Shown here: in pieces, positions 1 through 7,134 of the stretch
How the letters are laid out: each line of letters opens with the position of its first letter
Numbering within the stretch: position 1 is the stretch's first letter
NCBI GenBank assembly: GCA_036380435.1
Contig: DASVES010000472.1
Span: forward strand, 1 to 16,859
From: DASQDT01 sp036380435
GTDB taxonomy: Bacteria > Acidobacteriota > Blastocatellia > Pyrinomonadales > Pyrinomonadaceae
Direction of reading: 5' to 3'
Length of the DNA: 16,859 nucleotides
Translations under genes and position numbers: made by a program
Notes under the pieces: generated by a model
The model's input: only the letters and a program-made list of their open reading frames with translations
Told to the model about the DNA's origin: nothing
The model's database searches: none

Positions 1-1
1 G

Positions 2-385
2 GCGACGGCGCGCGACAAGGGCACGGCGGGTCGCGACACCACCTTCGGCTACGGCATCGTGCAGGCGAAGGCCGCGCTCGACTACCTGAGCGCGCCACCG
101 GCAGGCCCGGCCGCGCCGTCCGGCCTCGTCGTCACGGCGACCGGCACCAACTACATCCAGCTCGCTTGGGCCGACAATTCGTCGAACGAGACCGGCTTCA
201 AGATCGAGCGGTGCACGGGCGCCACCTGCACTAACTTCGCGCAGATCGGCACCGTAGGGGCGAACGTGACATCGGCCAAGAACTCCGGCCTCTCGCGCCG
301 CACCACCTACCGCTTCCGCATCCGCGCCTACAACGCAGCCGGCGACTCGGCCTACTCGAACATCGCCAACGGAACGACAAGGTAA
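2..385 (+). CDS. S8 (subtilisin-like) serine protease, C-terminal end with fibronectin III domain (5' partial)
   Basis: The reading frame is open at the left edge of the window, so only the last 127 residues are visible. The first about 25 residues contain GRDTTFGYGIVQAKAALDYL, the typical end of a subtilase (S8) catalytic domain: the G-x-D-x-x-x-G-x-G-x-V-x-A helix after the catalytic Ser. The catalytic triad itself lies outside the window. A proline/alanine linker follows, then one fibronectin type III domain of about 85 residues. It shows the usual W in the B strand (LAWADNS), the Y-x-F-R-I-R-A-Y-N strand and the S-x-Y-S-N end. Secreted proteases often carry such a tail for substrate or surface contact. 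The two Cys in CTGATC could form a disulfide, which fits an extracellular protein. It ends in TAA, and a long heptamer palindrome starts within 5 bases. The family call is firm; the substrate is unknown. Confidence 0.85.
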   Translation, partial: ATARDKGTAGRDTTFGYGIVQAKAALDYLSAPPAGPAAPSGLVVTATGTNYIQLAWADNSSNETGFKIERCTGATCTNFAQIGTVGANVTSAKNSGLSRRTTYRFRIRAYNAAGDSAYSNIANGTTR

Positions 386-389
386 GCTC

Positions 390-481
390 AAGGCAAAAGT
401 AAAAAGGCAAAAGGCAAAAGTGGGAAGGCACGTCGCCTCTTCACTTTTGCCTTTTGCCTTTTACCTTTTTACTTTTGCCTT
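390..481. repeat. Imperfect palindrome built from 7-nt units (repeat A)
   Basis: The left arm is 390-422 (33 nt) and the right arm 442-481 (40 nt). The arms are reverse complements except for one extra heptamer, TTTTACC, in the right arm. On the right arm the units read TTTTGCC, TTTTGCC, TTTTACC, TTTTTAC, TTTTGCC. The 19-nt centre also has a small GGC/GCC dyad. The T-rich right arm could end transcription of the protease gene, but it has the form of a dispersed intergenic repeat rather than a simple terminator. Confidence 0.85.
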
Positions 482-548
482 TTCCCGCCCCGCGCCTTTA
501 GGATGACTGTTCCGCCGACACTACGAGTCTGAAAGGCCAGTTGAACAC

Positions 549-1592
549 TTGCTCGGACGTTTCATCAAAGCACAGGAGCGCCGTCACGCCACGCGCGACA
601 CGAACCGCACGGTGCGCCCCTTCGAGTGGGGCGCGGAGTTCGTCGTCGAACACCTGAACGGCGACGACCCTCACGAAGTCGTCCGCCGCTTCGCGCGCGA
701 GGCCGTGCTCCGCAGCGAAGAGTTCTACGCGCTGCCCGCCATCGACGACTACGCGCTCTCCGACGGCCTTCTCACCTGGACGAGCGCGATCACGACGCCC
801 TCGCCGGAGAACAACACGGCCCGCGCGCGTTTCTTCCCGGCGCAGCCGCCGAAGCGCGGACGACGCCAGCAGGAGGACGGCCGAGCACGCCGGGCCGTCG
901 TCGTCCTGCCGCAGTGGAACGCGCAAACCCACAGTCATGTCGATCTGTGCCGGATGTTCGCGCGCCTCGGCATCGCGGCCCTGCGTCTGTCGCTGCCCTA
1001 CCACGACGACCGGCGCCCCGCGGGTCTTGAGCGCGCCGACCATCTGGTCAGCTCCAACGTCGGGCGCACGCTCCAGTCGATGCGTCAGGCCGTCGTGGAC
1101 ACGCGCGCGGCCGTGCGCTGGCTCAAGAGTCAGGGCTACGAGCGCGTCGGCGTCGCGGGCACGAGCATCGGGTCATGCACGGCGTTCCTCGCCTTCACGC
1201 ACGACGAAGAGATTGACTGCGGCGTCTTCAACCACGTCTCCAGCTACGTCGCCGACGTGGTCTGGCGCGGCATCTCGACCCGGCACGTGCGCGAGGGTTT
1301 CGGCGACGCCGTGACCATCGACGAGGTGCGCGAGGCGTGGATGCCGATTAGCCCGCTCGCCCACGCGCACCGCCTGAAGGATAGCCGGCCCCGCCCCATG
1401 CGCTTCATCGCCGCGCGTCACGACCTGACGTTCCCCGCCGATCTCTCGCAACAGGTCATCGAAGAGGTGCGCCGCCACGGCGTCGCGCTCGACGTGCAGT
1501 GGCTCCCCTGCGGCCACTACACCAGCGGCGAGCGCCCGTGGGTCTACCTCGACGGCTGGAAGATCGTCACCTTCATCCGCCGACACCTATAA
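549..1592 (+). CDS. Alpha/beta hydrolase family protein
   Basis: A 347-residue protein with an alpha/beta-hydrolase fold. After a poorly conserved N-terminal part and a charged low-complexity linker (residues 97-115), the core begins with a hydrophobic strand and VVVLPQWNAQ (117-126), the likely oxyanion-hole region. The nucleophile elbow is GTSIG (204-208) with Ser206. Asp292 in AARHDLTFP and His323 in LPCGHYTSG are the probable acid and base. No signal peptide is seen, so it is probably cytoplasmic. No ATG precedes the core. The TTG at 549 is the best start, with GAAAGG at 531-536 as a distant, weak ribosome binding site; CTG at 507 is also in frame. The length and the VSSYVADVVWRG segment suggest a specific subfamily (possibly ABHD18-like), but I cannot assign a substrate. 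It stands alone between two palindromic repeats. Confidence 0.8.
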   Translation: MLGRFIKAQERRHATRDTNRTVRPFEWGAEFVVEHLNGDDPHEVVRRFAREAVLRSEEFYALPAIDDYALSDGLLTWTSAITTPSPENNTARARFFPAQPPKRGRRQQEDGRARRAVVVLPQWNAQTHSHVDLCRMFARLGIAALRLSLPYHDDRRPAGLERADHLVSSNVGRTLQSMRQAVVDTRAAVRWLKSQGYERVGVAGTSIGSCTAFLAFTHDEEIDCGVFNHVSSYVADVVWRGISTRHVREGFGDAVTIDEVREAWMPISPLAHAHRLKDSRPRPMRFIAARHDLTFPADLSQQVIEEVRRHGVALDVQWLPCGHYTSGERPWVYLDGWKIVTFIRRHL

Positions 1593-1593
1593 A

Positions 1594-1726
1594 AGCGGTC
1601 AGCAATTAGCTTTTAGCTATCAGCTATCAGCCCACGGCATGCGCCGTCGGGGCGATTGACGCTTACACTCAAATCCCTTCGTTCGCTCTCTAATAGCTGA
1701 AAGCTAATTGCTGACCGCTGACCGCT
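1594..1726. repeat. Imperfect palindrome of GCnnTCA/GCnnTTA heptamers (repeat B)
   Basis: The left arm is 1594-1631 and the right arm 1690-1726. Read on the left arm the units are GCGGTCA, GCAATTA, GCTTTTA, GCTATCA, GCTATCA. Reading the complement of the right arm gives GCGGTCA, GCGGTCA, GCAATTA, GCTTTCA, GCTATTA. Both arms have five heptamers, but a different unit is doubled in each. The 58-nt interior contains a small hairpin (ACGGC atgc GCCGT, 1634-1647). The element fills nearly the whole gap between the hydrolase and the convergent histidine kinase, so it may also serve both as a terminator. Confidence 0.85.
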
Positions 1727-1747
1727 CCGTTAACGATTCACGACTTT

Positions 1748-3493
1748 TCACGTCTGTGCCGGCTCGGACAGCCCGGCGATGGCCTCGACCAACTCGGAGG
1801 GATGGACTGGCTTCGGCAGGTGACGCTGGAAGCCGGCGGCGAGCGCGCGGTCGCGGTCGGACGGGGCAACGTAGGCCGTCAGCGCCACGGCGCGCGTCGC
1901 GGGGCCGCCGCTCACGCGCTCGAACTCGCGCACCTCGCGCATGAGGTCGTAGCCGTCCTCGCCCGGCATCCCGATGTCCGAGAGCAGCACGTCGGGCCTT
2001 GCGGCCTTGAAGGATTCGAGCGCGCCCCGAGTGTCGGCGGCCGTCGCGACCTCGGCCCCCGCGCGCCTCAGTAAAGTCGCCAGCAGTGCGAGCGTGTCCT
2101 CGTCGTCATCGACGACGAGCACGCGCAGGCCGCTCAAGACTGCGCGTCGCGCTTCGCCGGTCGCGAGTCGTCCAGTCTCACTCGGCGCCCCTTCTTCAAC
2201 CCGCGTTGCGAGATCCGCATGCCGCGCGAGCGGCAGCTCGACGGTGAAGGCGGCGCCACGGTCGGGGCCTTCCGATTCGGCGCGCACCGCGCCGCCGTGC
2301 AGCTCGACGAGGTGGCGGACGATGGAGAGTCCGAGTCCGATGCCGCCGAAGGCGCGCGTCGTTGACTGGTCGCCCTGCCGGAAGCGGTCGAAGACGAAGG
2401 GCAGAAAATCGGGCCGGATGCCGACGCCGGTATCCTCCACGCGCAGGCGCGCGTGGGCGGCCTCGGCGCGGACGCTCACGCGCACGCGTCCTCCGGCGGG
2501 CGTGAACTTGACGGCGTTGGCCAGAAGATTCCAGACGACCTGCTGGAGCCGGGCGGGGTCGCCGAGCACGACGCCGTCGCCCGCTTCCAGATCAGCTTCG
2601 AGCGCGAGCCCCTTGGCGTCGGCCGCCGGGCGCATCGCCTCGACGGCCGCGCGCGCCACCGCCGCGAGGTCGGTCGGTTGCGCGTCGATGTGCAGCTTGC
2701 CCGTGATGATGCGCGACACGTCGAGGATGTCGTCAACGATTTGCTTCTGCATGTGCGCGTTGCGCTCGATGACCTCGACGGCGTGCGTGGCCGACTCCTC
2801 GTCGAGCCTGCCGGCGCGCAACATCCCGGCCCATCCGAGGATGGCCGTCAGCGGCGTGCGCAGCTCGTGTGAGAGCGTAGCGAGAAACTCGTCCTTGAGC
2901 CGGTTCGACTCCTCGGCCGCCGCGCGCGCCTCCCGCTCGCGCTCAAGCAGACGCATGTTCTCGACGGCGACCGCCGCGAGGTTCGCCGCCATCCTCATCG
3001 CCGTCACGTGCTCGGGGCGGTAGACGTCGTCCTCGTATGACTGCACCTCGACGGTGCCGACCACGCGCCCCATCGTCATCATCGGGACGACCAGAGACGA
3101 CTGCGGGCGCAGCCCGTTGTCCGGGCCGACGAGAATGCCGATCTGCCCCTTGCCTTGCAGCTTCGTGTTCCAGTAGTCGTTCGTGATAACGACCTGTCGG
3201 GTGCGAACCGCGCGGCTGTTCGGCCCCTCGGCGCTGACCGGCATTGGCGGCAGGGTTGAGACGTCTGGCTCCTGGCTGTCGCCGTAGGCATAGACGGCCG
3301 TGCGCGCGTCGCGCTCGGGGTCGTAGAGCGAGATGAAGATGCCGATGCAGGGGACGTGCGCCTCGGCGAACACGCGCAGCGCGCGCCAGATGGCGACGAA
3401 CTCGCGCGCCGTGCCGAGCGCCTCCGCCAGATGCGTGAGACGTTGGAGAAAGACCTCCTGCTCCTTGTTCTGACTGTCGGGAGTGTGGGCCAT
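1748..3493 (-). CDS. Hybrid sensor histidine kinase: GAF, HisKA, HATPase and receiver domains
   Basis: A 581-residue protein from the ATG at 3493 (first residues MAHTPDSQNKEQEV). A TTG 39 bases upstream is in frame but would add an arginine-rich stretch without support. Order of domains: a GAF-type sensor (about 20-185), a coiled linker rich in R/E/A, HisKA with the phospho-acceptor His209 in SHELRTP, and HATPase_c. The HATPase shows the N box (NLLANAVKF, about 322-330), DTGVGI near 354, FDRFRQ and GGIGLGLS. The C-terminal receiver domain has VLVVDDDED, phospho-Asp506 in SDIGMP, Thr539 in LTAY and Lys561 in PKP. There are no membrane helices, so it senses an intracellular ligand. No output domain or cognate regulator is encoded nearby, so the partner must lie elsewhere. 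It is downstream of the formimidoyltransferase on the same strand, but repeat C separates them. Confidence 0.92.
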   Translation of the reverse strand: MAHTPDSQNKEQEVFLQRLTHLAEALGTAREFVAIWRALRVFAEAHVPCIGIFISLYDPERDARTAVYAYGDSQEPDVSTLPPMPVSAEGPNSRAVRTRQVVITNDYWNTKLQGKGQIGILVGPDNGLRPQSSLVVPMMTMGRVVGTVEVQSYEDDVYRPEHVTAMRMAANLAAVAVENMRLLEREREARAAAEESNRLKDEFLATLSHELRTPLTAILGWAGMLRAGRLDEESATHAVEVIERNAHMQKQIVDDILDVSRIITGKLHIDAQPTDLAAVARAAVEAMRPAADAKGLALEADLEAGDGVVLGDPARLQQVVWNLLANAVKFTPAGGRVRVSVRAEAAHARLRVEDTGVGIRPDFLPFVFDRFRQGDQSTTRAFGGIGLGLSIVRHLVELHGGAVRAESEGPDRGAAFTVELPLARHADLATRVEEGAPSETGRLATGEARRAVLSGLRVLVVDDDEDTLALLATLLRRAGAEVATAADTRGALESFKAARPDVLLSDIGMPGEDGYDLMREVREFERVSGGPATRAVALTAYVAPSDRDRALAAGFQRHLPKPVHPSELVEAIAGLSEPAQT

Positions 3494-3623
3494 CGGTCTG
3501 TTTCGGAAGAGCGGCCGTCGTGGCCGGCGCAAATTATGCGCCGCCGCCGCCAGTTTATCCAGAACTCCCGCGCCACCTTAGCGCCTCTCGCGTGAGTTCA
3601 TCGGCTCATCGGCGCATTGAGCA

Positions 3624-3714
3624 CAGTACCGCGAGCGGAAGCCTCGCGGGTCTCGCGTGCGCCGGGCGGGACTCTCATGTAGGCCGCACCCGCTCGCTTC
3701 CGCTCGCGGTACTG
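3624..3714. repeat. Inverted repeat with 18-bp perfect arms (repeat C)
   Basis: Arms at 3624-3641 and 3697-3714 are exact reverse complements; the left arm is CAGTACCGCGAGCGGAAG. The 55-nt interior is GC-rich. The right arm ends one base before the stop codon of the formimidoyltransferase gene. On the minus strand it forms a stem just after that stop, but with no U tract, so a classical rho-independent terminator is not shown. The arm type resembles dispersed GC-rich repeats that I associate with Acidobacteriota genomes; that link is from memory. Confidence 0.8.
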
Positions 3715-3715
3715 T

Positions 3716-4654
3716 TCATTCAGAGTTGCCGGATTTGGACTTCCGCTCGATGGCGGCGGCGATGCGGTTTTCCAGCACGAGGTCGGGCGAGTAGTTTTCC
3801 AGTCGGAGGAAGTGCGCGGCGGCGCGGTCGAGCGCATCCTGAGGCAGCAGGCCGACGACTTCGCTGGAGAGCACTTCGACCCCCAGCGCCTCGGCCTCGC
3901 GACGGACGGCCTCGAACGCCTGATGGATGTTCGTCTCCGCGTAGCTCGTCAGGTTCATCGAGACCTGCACGACGCCGCGCGAGGCCAGCTCGAAGCCGAG
4001 CGCCTTGAGCCGCCGAAGCCCGCCGCCGCGCTCGCGCACGCGCGCCGCGATTTGTCGCGCCACGCCCAAATCGTTCGTCCGCAAATTGACGTTGTAGGCG
4101 ATCAGGAGCGGGCGCACGCCGACGACACACGCGCCCGCGCTCTCGTGCAGACGCCGCTCTCCCACGTCCGGCGCGCGCGCCTCGACCGTCGCGATCTGTT
4201 CGCGTAGCAACTCGAAGCCGCCGCGCCGCACGTCGGCCAGATTAGCGCGCTCGCTCCGCAGCGCCGCGCTCTCGTAGAAGTAGACCGGGATGCTCAGCTC
4301 GTCCCAGATGCGCCGGCCCGCCTCATGCGCGAGGCCAACACACTCCTCGACCGTCACCCCTTGCAGCGGAATGAACGGCAGCACGTCGGTCGCGCCCATG
4401 CGCGGGTGCTGTCCGGCGTGCTCGCGCAAATCTATGAGTTCGGCCGCGAGCGCGACGGCGCGCAGGGCCGCCTCGACCGCCGTCTCGGGCGGGGCGACGA
4501 ACGTGATGACGGAGCGGTTGTGGTCGGCGTCAACGTGCGTCCCCAGAACGAGCGCGCCCTCGACCGATTCGACGGCCGCGGCGATTCGTTCGACTGTCTC
4601 GACGCGCCGCCCCTCGCTGAAGTTGGGCACGCACTCCACTCTTTTCGTCACCAT
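3716..4654 (-). CDS. ftcD: Glutamate formimidoyltransferase
   Basis: A 312-residue protein matching the formiminotransferase domain of FTCD. It transfers the formimino group from N-formimino-L-glutamate to tetrahydrofolate at the end of histidine degradation. The N-terminus MVTKRVECVPNFSEGR is the hallmark start of the family. DADHNRSVITFV (42-53) and GQHPRMGATDVLPFIPL (81-97) follow; His83 corresponds to the catalytic histidine of the porcine enzyme. Later ARQIAARVRERGGGL and QVSMNLTSY match the second half. The length is that of the transferase alone; the cyclodeaminase domain of the vertebrate bifunctional enzyme is absent. The ATG at 4654 places the family's N-terminus exactly; only a G-rich stretch lies directly upstream. 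No other hut gene is in the window. Confidence 0.93.
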   Translation of the reverse strand: MVTKRVECVPNFSEGRRVETVERIAAAVESVEGALVLGTHVDADHNRSVITFVAPPETAVEAALRAVALAAELIDLREHAGQHPRMGATDVLPFIPLQGVTVEECVGLAHEAGRRIWDELSIPVYFYESAALRSERANLADVRRGGFELLREQIATVEARAPDVGERRLHESAGACVVGVRPLLIAYNVNLRTNDLGVARQIAARVRERGGGLRRLKALGFELASRGVVQVSMNLTSYAETNIHQAFEAVRREAEALGVEVLSSEVVGLLPQDALDRAAAHFLRLENYSPDLVLENRIAAAIERKSKSGNSE

Positions 4655-4709
4655 GTCCCCCGATAGAACAATTTCGATTGCGCGTCGGATGTGCCGGGTG
4701 TTCGGGAGA

Positions 4710-4785
4710 GAACACGGATGAAACGGATGAGAACGGATGAGAACGGAATTGAATCAATCCGTTCTCATCCGTCCCATCCGTGTTC
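4710..4785. repeat. Imperfect palindrome of GGATGAGAAC-type units (repeat D)
   Basis: The left arm is 4710-4747 (38 nt) and the right arm 4758-4785 (28 nt). The complement of the right arm equals the left arm, with two substitutions, once one 10-nt unit (GGATGAGAAC) is removed from the left. The loop between the arms is 10 nt. It lies 55 bases upstream of the ftcD start, so it may sit in that gene's 5' leader or promoter. Confidence 0.8.
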
Positions 4786-4865
4786 CTTCGGCCTCGGCCG
4801 CGCGTCGCCGGGCTACGATACCACACGGGCCGAACACCGCCGCCGTCGTTCATTAAAGAAAAACC

Positions 4866-4903
4866 GGGCCGCGCGATTGTCGGATTCAACCTTCGCGCGG
4901 CCC
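4866..4903 (-). terminator. Hairpin with U-rich tail on the minus strand
   Basis: Perfect 11-bp arms (GGGCCGCGCGA, 4866-4876, and its complement, 4893-4903) enclose a 16-nt loop. On the minus strand the stem is followed by GGTTTTTCTTTAAT, as in a rho-independent terminator. No accepted minus-strand gene lies upstream of it (4904-5497), so what it terminates is unclear. The loop is longer than usual. Confidence 0.5.
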
Positions 4904-5497
4904 ATACCCTGTCTGTTAGTTTTTTTCTCGCCCGGGCGAGATAGCATGGACAATCTAAACGGGGCGCGCTAACTCGCCGTTAAGGACAACTTAAATTTCG
5001 GTTAAGATATGGTGTGATGTGAACGGGCATGAATATCAAAGAGTTACATGACGTGCGTCGTCATGGATTGCGCGAACGTTGCGCGAACCGTTCAGAAAAG
5101 CTACAGAACCGGAATTGCTGAAGGAAAAGGGCGCTCCCGCATGGAAGTTGAGTTTTCATGGCAGACGAAATAATCCCTATTGGCTTTCGCAATAGCTTCC
5201 TCAGCCGTCTGAAGATTGATCGGCGGTATTCTGGCGTCAGGCGTGCCGATAATCACGTTGACAGTTCCGCGTCTCCCCGACTACTCTCTCGGCCTGCCGC
5301 CGCACGTCCACGCCCTATGCCGGGAAAGAGTGGTGCGCGCCCTGACCCATTGCCCTTGCTAAAGCGCTGAGTAACACGCCGGACGAGAGAGCCACGATCA
5401 GGGGGGCCGGGTTAGTGTTCTCGGGTTCTATCGCCGCATCAGCACGTATGCGGCGTGGCATTGTAGGCAGACACTACGTTTTGTCGAAGGAGATTAT
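4904..5497. other. Gene-poor intergenic region with several dyads and repeats
   Basis: No gene can be supported here. Features seen: a TTAA triple repeat with 11-base period (4977-5006), ATGACG-N5-CGTCAT (5048-5064), a direct repeat TTGCGCGAAC (5068-5077 and 5079-5088), and a perfect 8-bp inverted repeat CGCCGCAT/ATGCGGCG (5432-5455) upstream of the lipoprotein gene. Base composition is clearly less GC-rich than the flanks. The minus strand has a 59-codon open frame (5104-5280) that is only a weak candidate. Confidence 0.6.
4977..5006 (-). promoter_or_regulatory. Pho-box-like triple TTAA repeat
   Basis: On the minus strand three 8-mers, CTTAACCG, TTTAAGTT and CTTAACGG, are spaced by 3 bases (AAA and GTC), a strict 11-base period. 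This is close to the cyanobacterial Pho box layout (PyTTAAPyPyT/A repeated at 11 bases). The same core also reads as a CTTAA-N7-TTAAG dyad, so another type of regulator could bind. No gene has been tied to it; the nearest confident start on the plus strand is about 490 bases away. Confidence 0.4.
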
Positions 5498-6136
5498 ATG
5501 TCCGGTAAAAACAGTTCACAGTTGCCGTTCCTGCTGCTGCTGGCGTTGGCTGTCGTGTTCGGCTGTAAGTTTGCCAATACGAAAAATACTGACTCGAAGA
5601 CGGCGGGCGTGAACGGCTCCACCCCGACCCCCACGGCGACCCCACTTTCAATGGTTATCCTGGATTTTGATAGTAAGAGGGAGGAGCTGGGTAAATTTAC
5701 CGCGCCCGACCGGCTCGACCCCGCGTCCCGCGTGAGGGGCAAGGTGGCGATTGTCGAGGGCGAAGAAGGCAGCTACACGCTCGAAGGTTTCGACTATTCC
5801 CAGTTTGACGAGGCGGAGCTCCAGGCGTATGGGCTGACGAAAGAGGACCTCGCCCTCAAGGTGGAGGAGATAGACACCCTCGTGCAAACCAACTGCGACA
5901 AGGGGAGAAGGATTAGCAGCTATAAAACGTCGGACGGGAAGAGCGTTCCGGCGTATGCACTCGAGTGTGAGACTCTGGTCTTCGACTACAAGGCTCCGGC
6001 GGTCATCGCGCGCAAGAAATTCCACAGCGAAGAGTTCGTCGATAGTCTTCAACTCTCTTCGGCAACCACCGACGTGACCGCCATCAGGCCGACCGAGCAG
6101 GTACAAAAGTATGTCAAGGGCCTGCGGAGCAGATGA
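5498..6136 (+). CDS. Putative lipoprotein of unknown function
   Basis: A 212-residue protein. A hydrophobic N-terminal segment (residues 9-22) runs into VFGC with Cys23, a near-lipobox (Phe at -2 is atypical), so it is probably an exported lipoprotein. A Thr/Pro-rich linker (about 40-50, with PTPTATP) leads to an acidic globular domain with two Cys (in QTNCDK and LECETL) that could pair. I do not recognise the domain. The ATG is well supported by GAAGGAG at 5485-5491. The spacing of 81 bases to the next gene, which has a very similar ribosome binding site, suggests joint expression. Codon use is less GC-biased than in the neighbours, which hints at transfer or weak selection. A perfect 8-bp inverted repeat sits 43 bases upstream. 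Confidence 0.7.
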   Translation: MSGKNSSQLPFLLLLALAVVFGCKFANTKNTDSKTAGVNGSTPTPTATPLSMVILDFDSKREELGKFTAPDRLDPASRVRGKVAIVEGEEGSYTLEGFDYSQFDEAELQAYGLTKEDLALKVEEIDTLVQTNCDKGRRISSYKTSDGKSVPAYALECETLVFDYKAPAVIARKKFHSEEFVDSLQLSSATTDVTAIRPTEQVQKYVKGLRSR

Positions 6137-6217
6137 GCGCGACGGCGCTGGGGAAGGGCGACGACGGCCGGTTGGAGCCAGCCGGTTGGGTGGCCGTCTC
6201 TAAAGGAGATTATTCGG

Positions 6218-6859
6218 ATGAGCTCGGGCGGATACGACAACCGGCCGGTCGCCGATTGGGCGAGGCAAAACATTAGAGGCCGCGTGGAGGTGAGGCCGCT
6301 CTTTAGTTCGAGCGTAGGTAGAATCTTCACCTACACGCTTCTGTTCTGCGTGCCGGGGGCCTTCTTCGCCCTCGGCTTTGTCGCCCTCGCCCTCGGCGCG
6401 AAGGACCCGTCCACCCGCTACGGGCCGTTCGTCTTCGGGCTCCTCATGCTGATCCCCTGCGGCGTCATCGCCATGCTCGGCGCATACGTGCGCAGGGGGT
6501 TCGCGAAGTCTCTCGACGCCGAGGGCGTCAACGCCGCGCTGGGGAAGAAATTCCACTGGGGGAAACTCTACTACGTGGACCACGTCACGAAGCACTTCAG
6601 GGCGGGAGGGGTGAGCCGCCGAATCAAAGACAATCAGCTCGAGCTGGTCTTCGAGGGCGGCAAGGCCGTCATCCCGCCCCTGATCCGCGACCGCGCGGCG
6701 GTCTGGGCTTTGGTCAACAGTATGCCGGCCGAGGTCAGGGACGACGGCGTGCCGAGGGCGGGCCGTGTGCCCGTGGCCGGCGGGGGGCCGTCCGGGGCGC
6801 AGGAGGAATTGATGGCGTTCCTTCAAGCGCTGGGGCCGTCCAAGCCCGGCGCGCAATAA
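6218..6859 (+). CDS. Two-helix membrane protein of unknown function
   Basis: A 213-residue protein. Two hydrophobic segments (about 36-60 and 69-91) are joined by a short loop with DPSTRYGP, forming a membrane hairpin. The C-terminal cytoplasmic part (about 100-175) has alternating strands such as KLYYVDHVTKHF and NQLELVFEGGKAVIPPLI, followed by an amphipathic helix (DRAAVWALVNSM). This could be a PH-like domain of the bacterial DUF family, but that is inference. The last about 40 residues are Gly/Pro/Ala-rich and probably disordered. AAAGGAG at 6202-6208 precedes the ATG. It follows the lipoprotein gene by 81 bases and converges on ppx. Confidence 0.7.
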   Translation: MSSGGYDNRPVADWARQNIRGRVEVRPLFSSSVGRIFTYTLLFCVPGAFFALGFVALALGAKDPSTRYGPFVFGLLMLIPCGVIAMLGAYVRRGFAKSLDAEGVNAALGKKFHWGKLYYVDHVTKHFRAGGVSRRIKDNQLELVFEGGKAVIPPLIRDRAAVWALVNSMPAEVRDDGVPRAGRVPVAGGGPSGAQEELMAFLQALGPSKPGAQ

Positions 6860-7117
6860 TGGCATGGCCATTACCAGTGGCCGCGAGATTACGACGGTGT
6901 TAAGTGCTCACACGATCCCCACGGGACATGACCGCCATGGGGTCTTTTCTCGTGGCGAAGATGCTGATTTAGAATCATAAATGAGTCCGCGAATAGCTGA
7001 GTTCTAAGGCTAAGAGCTTTTGCTCGTCCTTCTCATCAGGCCAACCAACCAACGATGTTCGCGTGGCGAGGCGGCCCCCCTACCCGAGGCCATTGACGCC
7101 CATTCACAGCACCTTTT
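6860..7117. other. Intergenic region between convergent genes
   Basis: No gene seen. A weak hairpin (CCCCA at 6917-6921 with TGGGG at 6938-6942, followed by TCTTTTCT) could be the terminator of the membrane protein gene. A small stem GAGC-tttt-GCTC follows further on, near 7015-7026. Confidence 0.4.
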
Positions 7118-7134
7118 CTTAAATTTAGGTTAAG
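7118..7134 (-). promoter_or_regulatory. TTAA motif, second copy, at the 3' end of ppx
   Basis: The plus strand reads CTTAAATTTAGGTTAAG, differing at one position from the copy at 4990-5006. On the minus strand it is CTTAACCT-AAA-TTTAAGAA, where the first 8-mer equals the cyanobacterial Pho box unit. It overlaps the ppx stop codon, and no gene starts just downstream, so function as a promoter element is doubtful. Confidence 0.3.

Noticed and set aside
2895..2925. GGTTCGACTCC, resembling a tRNA T arm
   Set aside because: It lies inside the histidine kinase coding sequence on the opposite strand and no acceptor, D or anticodon stems fit around it.
1974..3023. Long plus-strand frame (349 codons) across the histidine kinase
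   Set aside because: Ser/Arg/Ala-rich shadow frame of the clearly real kinase on the minus strand.
5158..5370. Plus-strand frame of 70 codons starting MADEIIPIGF
   Set aside because: Weak ribosome binding site, arginine/proline/alanine-rich second half typical of chance frames in GC-rich DNA, and the opposite strand reads more like protein.
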